Shown here: positions 43,552 to 53,142 of the stretch, in pieces | Layout: the number at the start of each line of letters is the position of its first letter | How positions within the stretch are numbered: the first letter of the stretch is position 1 | DNA from: Candidatus Poseidoniaceae archaeon | GTDB lineage: Archaea; Thermoplasmatota; Poseidoniia; Poseidoniales; Poseidoniaceae | DNA length: 64,000 nt | Direction: 5' to 3' | Assembly (NCBI GenBank): GCA_938030705.1 | Contig: CALHIR010000003.1 | Coordinates: forward strand, 62,001-126,000 | Position numbers and translations under genes: made by a program | The notes under the pieces: generated by a model | Told to the model about the DNA's origin: nothing | Databases searched by the model: none | What the model saw: the letters and a program-made list of their open reading frames with translations, nothing else

Positions 43552-44315
43552 CGGGCATCACCCTCGCTGCGCGCCAAAATCGAATCGACGAGCGGCGGAA
43601 AGGTCGCCCCGTGTGGATGAGGTGAGACCACATCCGCAGCCTCCTGAACCACAGGAAAAGCACCGCCTACCGCCACCGACCAACGAAGGTATTCGAACAT
43701 CGGCAAATCGTTGGGAGCATCGCCAACGCACAAGGCGTCTTCGGGAGACCATCCCATGCGGTTGAACAGAAACTGCAAGCCTTCTCCTTTGCTTAGATGG
43801 GGTTCCATCAAATGGATGGCAAAGCCTGTTCTCACGACGCTCAAATGCGACCATTGACTGTTCTTTACGGCGGCCATGATGGCCTCCAACGGTTCATTAG
43901 GAAACAGGCACCACTCGCTCTCTCGCCAACGATTGGTGGCGATACCTTGCGCATCAACCCCCTCAACCTGTGTGGCAAGCCATGAAGCAGCCTCTTTGGC
44001 TTCGTCGGCTTTCGCACGAAGAACGGGTTTCTCCCACGAGGGGTGCCAAAGCACGCCCCCGTTTTCACAGCACATGGGCGCTGACAACCCAAGAAACCGC
44101 CACAGGCCGTAGGTCACGGGTCGAACATTTCCCGTGGCCAGCACCACAGGAATACCAGCTTCCTCCAAGCGGCGCACCGCCTGAACCGCCTCGGTTGACA
44201 GGTGTTTTTTCCCGTCGGTGATGGTGCCATCGATATCGATGACCACCACCCGAGGGCACCAACCGTCCGGCAACCATTGCATGTGACGGGCCAGCCGAAT
44301 GAAAATCAAGAACAT
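43548..44315 (-). CDS. HAD phosphatase, phosphoglycolate/sucrose-phosphate phosphatase-like (Cof type)
   Basis: A 255-residue HAD hydrolase. Motif I is VIDIDGTITDGKKHLS (both aspartates present), motif II is VLATGN, motif III is a lysine in EPHLSKGEGL, and motif IV is GDAPNDLPMFE. The C2 cap resembles the archaeal phosphoglycolate phosphatase group. The substrate is not provable from sequence. The ATG at 44315 is used. An internal ATG at 44282 would also start before motif I. Its stop overlaps the ROK kinase start, so both are co-translated, which suggests a joint sugar-phosphate role. Confidence 0.85.
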   Translation of the reverse strand: MFLIFIRLARHMQWLPDGWCPRVVVIDIDGTITDGKKHLSTEAVQAVRRLEEAGIPVVLATGNVRPVTYGLWRFLGLSAPMCCENGGVLWHPSWEKPVLRAKADEAKEAASWLATQVEGVDAQGIATNRWRESEWCLFPNEPLEAIMAAVKNSQWSHLSVVRTGFAIHLMEPHLSKGEGLQFLFNRMGWSPEDALCVGDAPNDLPMFEYLRWSVAVGGAFPVVQEAADVVSPHPHGATFPPLVDSILARSEGDAR

Positions 44316-44382
44316 TCCCTAACAGCGACTCAACAAGGCGAGGCATGAGAGGTTTGATGAGGGCCCAAAGAATCGCAGGGTC

Positions 44383-47067
44383 ATGGGAGGAGAGGACGAG
44401 ACTGAGGTCTTCCTCTCACTGGAAGACGAAGCGCCCGTTGCGGCGCCTGAGCCTCAACAGCAGAAGGCGCTTTTGGCCTCAAAAACAGACCCGGAACCCG
44501 CCGAAGTGTTGGACCCCGAGATCGTTGACGCCACGTTCGTTGAGGATGCCAGCGGTACGTTTGATGTCAGTTGGCCGTTGCTGGGAATGGATTGCCCGGA
44601 TTGTGCATCAAAGGCCATGGGTGCTCTCGGCCACATGAAACAAGTGAATCAGTCCAATGTATCCGCGACCTCGGGCGAGGTCAAACTCAACATCAATCTG
44701 GAAGACGGTACGCTTTCGGAAGTCTCCGCCGTGTTGCGTTCTTTGGGTCATGCCCCCGACGTTGAACACCACGAACTGGTCGGTGTACGTGCCAAAGCCG
44801 TAGCGCAGCGAAACGGTGTTCCCGTGCAAAAACTCGAACGTGTCATCCGACGGCAACCCGGCATATTGGACGCTGAAATCTCTGACGACGACCGAATTCT
44901 CGTCCAGTTGGTAGACACCAGCGAAAAAGCGCTCCTCCAGGCAAGAAAGCGAGCCTTGAACCACGTGTTGGGTGTTGACCCAAACTTTGCGGTTGCAAAA
45001 TCCAATCGAATTCGCCCCGACCAGTGGCGGTTGATCGGTGGGGGAATCGCCTTCCCTGTCCTTCTGCTCATCATGCTGGCTGAATTGTTTGGCTATGAGG
45101 GAGCCTTGATTCCGTTGTTGGCGATTCCCGGGGTGGCCATCGGTGGGATTCAAATGTTCAAGGAGGCCGTTGCTTCACTACGGAACTTGCAGATGGGCTT
45201 TCAGGTGTTGACCAGCCTGGCCGTCATCGGTGCATGTGTTCTCGGGATGTGGGAAGAAGCCCTCATCGTCACCATTCTCGTCGCCTTTACCGTTCATCTT
45301 GAGGGCGACGCCTTGGTGAAAGCCCGACAAGCCATGCAGGGCGGCCTGGACCGTTTGCCCCGCACGGCAAGAAAAGTCAACGAGCAGAACGCCCTTTCCC
45401 TTTCCCCCGGCATGGCCATCACGGCGCCTGTCGGCGGCATTGCCCTGCCGATGGCGGGGGGGATGAACCTCGGCGCTCACGCAAGCGCCCAACCCGAGAC
45501 CGAAACGGTCCCCATCGACCTCATTCGCCCGGGCGATAAAATCGAAATCCGAAGCGGCGAACTCATCCCTGCAGATGGACGAATCGTTGAAGGGAAAGGG
45601 GCGCTCAACAAAGCCCCGCTCACGGGTGAATCCGTTCCTGTCGACGTGGGCAAGGGCGACGTGATTGAAGCGGGCCTTGTCCTTTCCAAAGGACCGGTGG
45701 TTTGCGAAGTGCTCGCTGTGGGCGACGAAACGCGCCTTTCGGGCCTCATCGACGCCGTCCACACCTTCCGTGAAGTGCCTCCAAGGCTCCACAGCAGCAT
45801 TGAGAAATTCACCGCCATCTGGGTGCCAGCCGTATTGTTCGGCGCCCTTGCCGTGTGGTATGTTCTCTTCCCGGATGATTGGAAGATTATCCTGCTCCTT
45901 TGGGTCGTTTCCTGCCCGTGTGCCCTCCTGCTTGCCACACCTGTCCCCCATGCCGCTGCGCTCTCCAACGCCGCCCAAAACGGGGCCATTGTGCGAGGCG
46001 GCGACGCCCTCGAGCGAATGGCGCAGATCAACCACATTTTGCTTGACAAAACGGGAACCCTCACCTCAGGTCGGCCGACCGTTGGCGAAATCGTTCTAGG
46101 CAAAGGGCGACGCAAGCAAGCGGCACTGCAAATCATGATGGGGCTTGAATCCCGCTCATCTCATCCCTATGCCTTGGCGATCGTAGACCATTGCACCTCA
46201 GAAGGTGTCAAGCCCGCTTCCATCAAGGAACTCAATGACATCGACGCCGGCGTCGCTGGTCAACACGGAAGCAGCGAGGTTGCCTTCATCCGGCCGGATA
46301 AAGCTGAAGCGATGGGGATTGAGGTCGAGGCGAAGTTGACCGAGGCGTTTGAAGCAGCGAAAGAAGCAGGGCACGGAGCGAGCCTCTTGGTCAAAGACGG
46401 AAAGGGGATCGCCCTGGCAACCTTTGTCCACGACGACACACGAGACGGAACAGACGCCCTCATCACGGCCCTTCGTGACCGCAACATCAACATCGAAATC
46501 CTATCTGGCGACCACCAAAACGCCGTGTCTGAATTCGCTCGGTCGGTGGGCCTGCCTGAAAGCTCAGCGCACGGCGGGTTGAGCCCCGAAGAGAAAGTGC
46601 AGTGGGTGAAAGCGAGGTCCAGCTCCCACGTCACCATGATGGTCGGCGACGGTTTCAACGACGCTGCAGCCCTCGCTGTCGCCGATGTTGGCGTGGCCAT
46701 TGGAACAGGAGAATCGGTCAATCTTGAGGCCGCCGACGTGCTGGTTCCCGGCGACGACCCCCGCATGATTACCGAAATGATTGACCTCGCTCGTCAAGCC
46801 CAACGAACCTTGATGCAGAATCTGTTCTTTTCCGTGTTCATCACCATCACGCTGGTGTTTGCGGTCATTCAACAATGGTACGACCAACTTTGGGTCGGTG
46901 TGCTGATTCACGAATTGTCGGTCATCATCGTGATTCTCAACGGCGCCCGATTGGCCCAGAACGGTCAATCGATGAAACTCTTGAAGGAAACGTTGAAATC
47001 GGTTGTTGCGGATACAAAACTTGCCTTTTCTTCGTTCAAAGCGCGATATTTGCCCGCTCGGAATTAA
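44383..47067 (+). CDS. P1B-type heavy-metal-transporting ATPase
   Basis: An 894-residue efflux ATPase. The N-terminus has one metal-binding HMA domain with MDCPDC near residue 69 and a second, degenerate HMA-like repeat without the CxxC. The actuator motif is PLTGESVPVD. The translocation helix has SCPCALLLATPVP, the phosphorylation site is DKTGTLTSG, the nucleotide-domain HP motif is SSHPYALA, and the hinge is GDGFNDAAAL. CPC with an N-terminal CxxC points to Zn/Cd/Pb (ZntA) or copper. The last helix has HELSVIIVILNGARL, where ZntA usually has an aspartate. The ATG at 44383 follows AGGGTC. Divergent from the HAD gene. Confidence 0.93.
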   Translation: MGGEDETEVFLSLEDEAPVAAPEPQQQKALLASKTDPEPAEVLDPEIVDATFVEDASGTFDVSWPLLGMDCPDCASKAMGALGHMKQVNQSNVSATSGEVKLNINLEDGTLSEVSAVLRSLGHAPDVEHHELVGVRAKAVAQRNGVPVQKLERVIRRQPGILDAEISDDDRILVQLVDTSEKALLQARKRALNHVLGVDPNFAVAKSNRIRPDQWRLIGGGIAFPVLLLIMLAELFGYEGALIPLLAIPGVAIGGIQMFKEAVASLRNLQMGFQVLTSLAVIGACVLGMWEEALIVTILVAFTVHLEGDALVKARQAMQGGLDRLPRTARKVNEQNALSLSPGMAITAPVGGIALPMAGGMNLGAHASAQPETETVPIDLIRPGDKIEIRSGELIPADGRIVEGKGALNKAPLTGESVPVDVGKGDVIEAGLVLSKGPVVCEVLAVGDETRLSGLIDAVHTFREVPPRLHSSIEKFTAIWVPAVLFGALAVWYVLFPDDWKIILLLWVVSCPCALLLATPVPHAAALSNAAQNGAIVRGGDALERMAQINHILLDKTGTLTSGRPTVGEIVLGKGRRKQAALQIMMGLESRSSHPYALAIVDHCTSEGVKPASIKELNDIDAGVAGQHGSSEVAFIRPDKAEAMGIEVEAKLTEAFEAAKEAGHGASLLVKDGKGIALATFVHDDTRDGTDALITALRDRNINIEILSGDHQNAVSEFARSVGLPESSAHGGLSPEEKVQWVKARSSSHVTMMVGDGFNDAAALAVADVGVAIGTGESVNLEAADVLVPGDDPRMITEMIDLARQAQRTLMQNLFFSVFITITLVFAVIQQWYDQLWVGVLIHELSVIIVILNGARLAQNGQSMKLLKETLKSVVADTKLAFSSFKARYLPARN

Positions 47068-47134
47068 ATCAGCGCTTTCGGTTTGACACGACATCTTCAA
47101 ACCCTATGGACTCATCTTCCCAATCGGTGCGAGA

Positions 47135-47635
47135 ATGGGACGAGTGCGCGGGGACCCCATCACTACCGCTCTCGCCCACCCCACACGCCGAGCAGCCTAC
47201 GTTGCACTGGCTCAATCTGAGGAAATGAGCACCGTTCAACTCCAACAACACCTCGGCGTTGACCGATACAACCTCTACCACCATCTGAAAAAACTCGCTT
47301 CCCTCTCATTGATTGAAAACCACCGAGACCAGGGAAGGGCACGGTGGTGGAGGAAGGACCAACACGTGGATTTGCCTGAATTGCTTCAAGCATCATCGGC
47401 GCCAGCCACGCCCGTCCAGCCAGCACCTTCCCCTTCACGCCCAACGACAACGTTGGCCTCCTTGGCCGTTGACGAACAGGGGCGTGACGTTATTGTGTTG
47501 GACCTCCAAGGCTCCAGGGATCAGGTCAGCGCCAAACAACTCATCGTTCGCTTGTCGGAAGAATTCGGACTCACCCTTGATGTCCCGTGGAATTTCATAC
47601 CGGAACAACTGGTCCTCTACTCGAAAAAGAAGTGA
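47135..47635 (+). CDS. ArsR-like winged-helix protein with C-terminal domain
   Basis: A 166-residue protein. Residues 8-75 are a winged helix: TALAHPTRRAAYVALAQSEE, then MSTVQLQQHLGVDRYNLYHH with LKKLASLSLIENHRDQG as recognition helix and wing. A proline/alanine linker precedes a C-terminal alpha/beta domain of about 75 residues (VIVLDLQGSRDQVSAKQLIV) that I do not recognise. There is no cysteine, so it is unlikely to be an SmtB-type metal sensor although it follows the metal ATPase by 67 bases. It overlaps nothing and the zinc-ribbon gene starts four bases after its stop. Confidence 0.78.
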   Translation: MGRVRGDPITTALAHPTRRAAYVALAQSEEMSTVQLQQHLGVDRYNLYHHLKKLASLSLIENHRDQGRARWWRKDQHVDLPELLQASSAPATPVQPAPSPSRPTTTLASLAVDEQGRDVIVLDLQGSRDQVSAKQLIVRLSEEFGLTLDVPWNFIPEQLVLYSKKK

Positions 47636-47639
47636 TTCC

Positions 47640-48032
47640 ATGTCGGAGGAATTGAGCGTTGAATCGAAAGTGTCGCCGCCGCCACTCTCCTGTCCCAAGT
47701 GCAAGGGTATGCTACCCGTGGGCTTGGGCGAACTCAACTGTACCCTGTGCGACGCACGGGTGCGTATTGACCACCCGTTGACCCGACGGAAATGGAAGGA
47801 GGAGAAACTCTCCTGTCCATCATGCTCCAAGGTATTGGTCGCCGGAGTGGACCATCGCCCTGCAGAATTGAAATGCGCAACCTGTGAGGCCTACTTCACG
47901 CTCAAACAACAGACCCCACGGGTGGAAATTGCCTGCCCGGGTTGCGACCGAAATCTGAGAATGAAACGGCGTCCAGGGAAGAGGACCATTGAATGTCCAG
48001 CCTGCGATACAGAGTTCAATGTGCGATTTTGA
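47640..48032 (+). CDS. Multi-zinc-ribbon protein
   Basis: A 130-residue protein built of zinc-ribbon knuckles. Eight CxxC-type pairs are not all complete, but CPKC, CTLC, CPSC, CATC, CPGC and CPAC are visible, in line with three to four small ribbons in tandem (ribbon 1 CPKC/CTLC, ribbon 2 CPSC/CATC, ribbon 3 CPGC/CPAC). The N-terminal 20 residues are polar. The ATG at 47640 lies four bases after the HTH stop, so it shares that transcript. Such proteins often contact RNA polymerase, ribosomes or DNA, but no specific role can be assigned. Confidence 0.75.
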   Translation: MSEELSVESKVSPPPLSCPKCKGMLPVGLGELNCTLCDARVRIDHPLTRRKWKEEKLSCPSCSKVLVAGVDHRPAELKCATCEAYFTLKQQTPRVEIACPGCDRNLRMKRRPGKRTIECPACDTEFNVRF

Positions 48033-48137
48033 CCTTTGGGCAAGGAAAAGGGGTCAGTAAAATCCCTGCACGACGCCATGATTCGTCGCGCTCCTTATCT
48101 ATGAAGAGAAGCCCATGAAGAAGTGGATGGGATTCCA

Positions 48138-50639
48138 ATGGGTATGAGCGAAAGCCATGACATTGAGGCCGAAGATACGGCTCACGCAGGTCAAGACGCC
48201 TCCGAACGGGTGACCCTGGCCTCGCTTCGTTCTCAGTTCACTTCAGCCGACACCACCTCGTTGGACGATGCGTTGGGCACACGTGCCCGATTCCGACAAG
48301 AGGAGCGATTACGAGCTGATTTGCGAAGGGAACGTCGCCTTCGCCAACAAGCCATCACCGAACGCGTCAACGCCATGAAGGCCAACATCGCCAAAGACTT
48401 GGCCACGCACCACGAAATGACGTTGGACGCATTGGAAAATGAGCTCCGCTCATCCATGGAAGCCGAACTAGAAACCATGGAACGGGACGCTCTTGCCGCA
48501 GAGGAATCACGCGTTCGCCACGAATTGGACCTCCGACTTGAACGGCGAATTGAAGCCATGCGAGAGCAACACGATGTTGAGCAACACCAACGGTTGGAGG
48601 AGCGAAAGGCGGCGTTGAAGGCCTCGATTGAGAGCCAGTTGCACGAGGAATACGACCGGCGCCTCGCCATCCAAAAAGAGCGGTTGAAACTTGATTACAA
48701 TCAGGAACTGCAACATCGTCTACGAGAGGTTGAAGCCAACCTCGAGCAGGAAATGGAACAGCGATTCATCGAGATGGAACAGCAGGAGATCGGGCGTCTT
48801 GAAGAAGGCCATGAGGCTTTGCTGGCCGAACGAGAAGGCCAACTGCGCCGAGGCATTCGGACGCGCCTTGAACAGCAACTCCGTCAACGCCTCAAGCAAC
48901 GTGAGGCACGCCTCAAGGTGGAATTTGAGCGACGAAGCCTCCGCTTGGAGGAAGACATCGCCCAACAATTGCAGGTTGATATCGAGCAACAACTTCGCCG
49001 TGAGACCGATGACCTTGAAGAGCGAATGCGTGAAGACGTTGAGCTGGCCATTGGCAAACGGCGAGATGAACTCCGAGGACAAATCGAAGAGCAACTCAAT
49101 GAACAACAGGCCGTTCGACTTGCCGAGCGAAAGGCCCGGTTGAAGGCAAAGTACGACTTGACCTTCAGCAAAGCCATCGACGACATCTCAAGAAGTCTGC
49201 AAACCGAAATCGAAGCAGAACTTGAACACCGCATGGAGAACGAATTTAGTTCATACCGACACGCCAGAGAGGCGGAAATTCAGAACCGACTTTCCCGCTA
49301 CAGATACGAGCGAGAGGCCGAGCTCCGTGATCAATTGGAAACACAATACGCCGTCAACAAGCAGGATTGGTCCGAACGCCTGGACCTTGAATTCCAATCC
49401 CGTGAAGCCGCTGCTCGCAAGGCCATCATGTCCGAAGTGGATGCTCAATTGCGTAACGAGCGCTTGACCCACGAAACGGACCTTGATCTCCTGAAGGAGG
49501 AGACGGCGCTTGAGCTTGAAGTCGAGATGGAAGAGCGTCTCCGAGATTTCAAATCCCGAAAGGAAGAGGAAGTCGCCACGCAACTCGAACGGCAGTTGGA
49601 CAAGCGGGAAGAGATCATGCGCAACAAAGCGCTCATCGATGTTCGCAAGCGAGAAGCACAAATTCGAGCCGAAATCGAAGCCCAACTTGGGCTCAAGCGA
49701 GCCGAAATCCGCGACCGCCTCAAGGGGCTCGCCGAAAAGATGGACTCGTTCAAAGAAATGGCAGAAGAGAAGATGCGAGAGGCAGTCTCTCAGCAAATTC
49801 AGGGCGAAATCGACGCAGACGAGAGCGAACTCCGTGCTCGAGAACAGGAATTCAGTTCACTCCAATCCACCGATACACGCGCAGAGAAGCGACAAAAGTG
49901 GATGCAATCCATTTCCGGCCAGGCTCCCGCTGCCTATGGAGCGGGCGCCATGGACCCGACCGCTCTCGGTGCACGACCTGACGGGTTGGGCGCCGCTGCT
50001 GGACGTCCATTGCGAGGCCTGATGGGGCAACAAGCCCAGGATGAGCCACGCCTTGGCTTGGGCAACATGCGCGCACCAATGACCAGCGCTCGACCGCTGG
50101 CAGGTCAAGTGCCCCCGGTGCGAACGGTGCGACAGCCCCTCCCACAAACGGAGCCTGTTCGCAACATTAGGAAACCAATTGCCGCAGCAGAACCCGAATT
50201 TATTCCCCAAGAAGAGGCCGCCATTGAAGACGCTGGCGAAACCATGGTTGAGGAAGTCCCCACCCCGATGGAGGATGGCATCGTTGAAGAGACCGTGCTC
50301 CCCGAGGTGGAAGAAGTCGTTCCCGTTGAGGAGACCATCGTGGAGACGTTGGTCGACGAGGAGAACGACATCTCGAAATCAACCATGCAGCGTCCAACAG
50401 CGCTGTTGAAGCCCATTCGGGGCACATTGCGACCCCTCGAAGAGGAAGAAGAAGTTCGGACAGCCTCCTTGACCCCGATCGGTCATATGTTGATGCCTGA
50501 AAAGAAGCGTGGCTCACCGCCCTCCTCCTCTATCGGACAAGAGACTGCGACCCTGCGACCCGTCCGAGGAACCTTGACGCCGGTTTCCAAAACACCGGTG
50601 AAGCGCCTCGAGCCAAGCGATGAAGAAGACGAGAATTGA
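48138..50639 (+). CDS. Long coiled-coil protein with acidic, proline-rich tail
   Basis: An 833-residue cytoplasmic protein. Residues about 50-570 are an almost unbroken charged coiled coil (units such as RLEERKAALKASIESQLHEE and LEHRMENEFSSYRHAREAEI). A glycine/alanine-rich hinge follows (AYGAGAMDPTALGARPDGLG). An acidic, valine/proline tail then carries two copies of a PxRGTLxP motif (LLKPIRGTLRPLEE and TLRPVRGTLTPVS). There is no signal peptide, membrane helix or nucleotide site. The start is uncertain: ATG at 48138 or 48144, or GTG at 48123. It lies 61 bp upstream of the thrombospondin-repeat surface protein. A cytoskeletal or scaffold role is inference. Confidence 0.72.
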   Translation: MGMSESHDIEAEDTAHAGQDASERVTLASLRSQFTSADTTSLDDALGTRARFRQEERLRADLRRERRLRQQAITERVNAMKANIAKDLATHHEMTLDALENELRSSMEAELETMERDALAAEESRVRHELDLRLERRIEAMREQHDVEQHQRLEERKAALKASIESQLHEEYDRRLAIQKERLKLDYNQELQHRLREVEANLEQEMEQRFIEMEQQEIGRLEEGHEALLAEREGQLRRGIRTRLEQQLRQRLKQREARLKVEFERRSLRLEEDIAQQLQVDIEQQLRRETDDLEERMREDVELAIGKRRDELRGQIEEQLNEQQAVRLAERKARLKAKYDLTFSKAIDDISRSLQTEIEAELEHRMENEFSSYRHAREAEIQNRLSRYRYEREAELRDQLETQYAVNKQDWSERLDLEFQSREAAARKAIMSEVDAQLRNERLTHETDLDLLKEETALELEVEMEERLRDFKSRKEEEVATQLERQLDKREEIMRNKALIDVRKREAQIRAEIEAQLGLKRAEIRDRLKGLAEKMDSFKEMAEEKMREAVSQQIQGEIDADESELRAREQEFSSLQSTDTRAEKRQKWMQSISGQAPAAYGAGAMDPTALGARPDGLGAAAGRPLRGLMGQQAQDEPRLGLGNMRAPMTSARPLAGQVPPVRTVRQPLPQTEPVRNIRKPIAAAEPEFIPQEEAAIEDAGETMVEEVPTPMEDGIVEETVLPEVEEVVPVEETIVETLVDEENDISKSTMQRPTALLKPIRGTLRPLEEEEEVRTASLTPIGHMLMPEKKRGSPPSSSIGQETATLRPVRGTLTPVSKTPVKRLEPSDEEDEN

Positions 50640-50671
50640 GCATTCTTCGTTTACACGCCTAAGCGCGTTGT

Positions 50672-50680
50672 TCATATCTA
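50672..50680 (+). promoter_or_regulatory. Possible TATA box of the thrombospondin-repeat gene
   Basis: TCATATCTA sits about 25 bases before the ATG at 50701, so a leaderless transcript could start here in addition to read-through from the coiled-coil gene. The match to the archaeal TATA consensus is moderate. Confidence 0.35.
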
Positions 50681-50700
50681 TCGGGCCACTCGGATTTGCT

Positions 50701-53142
50701 ATGAAGCGGTGGCTCGCGTTTCTCGTTGTTTTTTTGCTTGGGGCGCAAGCGAGCATGGTTGGCACCGTCGCCGGCGACCTTTCGTTGCTTACCGACGGAG
50801 GACAAACTGACAGTTTGGACCGGCCACTCGTGTTGTGGACTTCGCTCAATGACGGTCGAATCTTGACCGTTGACAACGAAGGCAATGTGAGCGTGAACGC
50901 CTTCAACAACGGTATCCTGTCAACGCAATGGACCGTCTTCCTCGAAGTTGATGCCAACAAGGCCCGACTGGATGACGCTCAGGAATTGGTCACCATCGCT
51001 CACGACAACGGAGCCTACGTGGTGCAGATGAGCACACAAACCGTTTACTGGAACATCTCAACCCCCGACCCCGTGGATGACGCCGTCTTGGACAAGGAAG
51101 GCGACCTGTGGCTGGTGTATTACGCTGGAAAGCGTCGGGCTGACCAATACGACACTAGCGGATTCACCGGCGTCACCAGCACCACCATTTCCTCTGGCAT
51201 CTCGGCTTTTGAAATCCTGCATGACGGCCGCATTGCCATCGCTTCCTACGACAAAAACATCTACGTCCACGGTGGTGATGGAACCTTGACCAACACGCTG
51301 GTTGAACCCAATGGAATCGTTTCGGCGTTGGTAGAAGTCGACAACAGCACCCTTCTTGCAGGAACGACCGGAGGAACACTGTATCACTACGACTCGTCCA
51401 CCTGGGCGTCGACCAGCCTCAGCCTGGGCCACACCAAGCAAACGATGTCCATTGACGCCTACAACAGCATGTACGTCGTTGGGGCAAAACAAGGGAAAAC
51501 CACGTTCATTGACGAGTCTAATTTCACCGTGTTGATCACGTTTACCGCCTCAGGAGACGTCATCGCCACCCTCCCTGAATTCACCGGTCAGTTCTTTGCC
51601 ATCGGTGTTGGACCAACCGACACCAAAGTGCGCTATTTCGACCTTGACAGCGACCAAGACGGCGTGAACGACCTGAAGGATGCCTTTCCCAACGACGCCT
51701 CGCAAACGCTTGACAGCGATGATGACGGCTACGGCGACAACCCGAATGGAAACCAACCCGATGCCTTTCCCAACGAACCCACGCAATGGACGGATGCAGA
51801 CGGTGATGGATACGGCGACAACGTCGCCGGCGAAGACCCTGACCTCTTTCCAAACAACGCCGATCAGTGGGCCGACGCAGACGGCGATGGATACGGCGAC
51901 AACAGCAACGGACAAGACGGCGATGTCTTCCCGGAAGAAGCCACCCAATGGGCCGATGCAGACCGGGACGGCTACGGGGACAATCCGGAGGGGTTCAAAC
52001 CCGACAGTTGCCCAACCGTGAACGCTTTCTCAACGCTTGACCGGTACGGTTGCCCCGACAGCGACCTCGACGGCTACTCAAACCCGGACGAGAACTGGAC
52101 GGTGGACGACGGGGCCGACGCATTGCCCAGTAACCCCACGCAATGGCTCGATGGCGACGGGGACGGCTACGGCGATGCAGCGGACGGCCAAAGCGCAGAT
52201 GCTTGCCCGTGGGAGTATGGGACATCCACCAAAGCCGTCAGCGTGAATCCTAACAGCAGCAAGGGCTACGACACCGTTCCATCCTTCGGATGCCTCGACG
52301 AAGACGGAGATGGCTATGTTGACCGCACCGAATCACCCCTCATGGACATCGATGCCAACGAACATTTCGATGGCGACGGTGATGGTGTTGGTTCCAACTC
52401 GGATTACGATGACACCCGTGGCTTCATTCAAACCGAACAAGACCACTGCTTGAACGATAAAAACGATACCTCGGAGGCTTGCATCGGTTGGAACGACCCT
52501 GCCTACCAGGCCTATGTGAACAGCGTGGAGGAGGGCACCTTGCTGCTCGGGTACAACGCCTGGAACACTTCCAAAGACAACGACCTCCAAGGCAGCGATT
52601 CAACGCTGGCCTCTGTTGACGAAGACACCCTCAATCAGGTCATCATGGCCGGTTTGGTGGCTTTTGGTGGATTGACCGCCCTCATTCTGGGTGTGGCCTT
52701 CATCCTGAAGCGACGCAAAGAAGCAGCGACCATCAAAGAATACGGTGGCGTCAAACCAGGAATATCCAGCGAGGCCGCCAAAGAAGCCTTGGAAGGGCGA
52801 GGGGGCTTGTCGGCCGACGGCGGTATCATTTCCGATGCCTCATGGGACGATGACGTCGCTCAACTCAACTTCGATGAAGAGCCCGATGGATTTGAGGACA
52901 TGGCGCTCAAGTCGAGGGACAACCTCGGTGAAGCGGCTTCAATCACCTACGAAGAAGAAAGCATTGAGGCCATCGCTGGCATGCCAGCGTCGGCTGTGCC
53001 TGAAGCCGAACCGGACGGCGAGACTCCAGAACGACCAAACGAGGCCCCTCCGCTTCCGGAGGGTGGGCTTCCAGACGGGTGGACCATGGACCAGTGGCAA
53101 TGGTACGGTCATGAGTGGCTCGCGAAGTACGGGAAAAATTAG
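50701..53142 (+). CDS. Surface protein with thrombospondin type-3 calcium repeats and cytoplasmic tail
   Basis: An 813-residue protein. The signal peptide core is WLAFLVVFLLGAQASMVG. Residues about 25-310 are beta-propeller-like (VLWTSLNDGRILTVDNEG, IAIASYDKNIYVHGGDG). Residues about 315-600 contain at least seven thrombospondin-3-type repeats (DADGDGYGDN, DSDDDGYGDN and DGDGDGYGDA) with FP-N-xx-QW spacers, which bind calcium. A helix near 645-668 (IMAGLVAFGGLTALILGVAFI) precedes a 140-residue acidic tail ending in GLPDGWTMDQWQWYGHEWL. The ATG at 50701 begins the signal peptide. Upstream ATGs overlap the previous gene. It is probably a cell-surface adhesin or structural protein. Confidence 0.8.
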   Translation: MKRWLAFLVVFLLGAQASMVGTVAGDLSLLTDGGQTDSLDRPLVLWTSLNDGRILTVDNEGNVSVNAFNNGILSTQWTVFLEVDANKARLDDAQELVTIAHDNGAYVVQMSTQTVYWNISTPDPVDDAVLDKEGDLWLVYYAGKRRADQYDTSGFTGVTSTTISSGISAFEILHDGRIAIASYDKNIYVHGGDGTLTNTLVEPNGIVSALVEVDNSTLLAGTTGGTLYHYDSSTWASTSLSLGHTKQTMSIDAYNSMYVVGAKQGKTTFIDESNFTVLITFTASGDVIATLPEFTGQFFAIGVGPTDTKVRYFDLDSDQDGVNDLKDAFPNDASQTLDSDDDGYGDNPNGNQPDAFPNEPTQWTDADGDGYGDNVAGEDPDLFPNNADQWADADGDGYGDNSNGQDGDVFPEEATQWADADRDGYGDNPEGFKPDSCPTVNAFSTLDRYGCPDSDLDGYSNPDENWTVDDGADALPSNPTQWLDGDGDGYGDAADGQSADACPWEYGTSTKAVSVNPNSSKGYDTVPSFGCLDEDGDGYVDRTESPLMDIDANEHFDGDGDGVGSNSDYDDTRGFIQTEQDHCLNDKNDTSEACIGWNDPAYQAYVNSVEEGTLLLGYNAWNTSKDNDLQGSDSTLASVDEDTLNQVIMAGLVAFGGLTALILGVAFILKRRKEAATIKEYGGVKPGISSEAAKEALEGRGGLSADGGIISDASWDDDVAQLNFDEEPDGFEDMALKSRDNLGEAASITYEEESIEAIAGMPASAVPEAEPDGETPERPNEAPPLPEGGLPDGWTMDQWQWYGHEWLAKYGKN

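Noticed and set aside
47135..47635. Metal-sensing repressor of the adjacent P1B ATPase
   Set aside because: The protein has no cysteine and no visible SmtB/CadC metal site, and the genes are separated by 67 bases. Only the winged helix is supported.
51640..52420. DNA repeat resembling a CRISPR or satellite in the thrombospondin region
   Set aside because: The repetition is in-frame and encodes DADGDGYGDN-type calcium loops, with diverged DNA between units.
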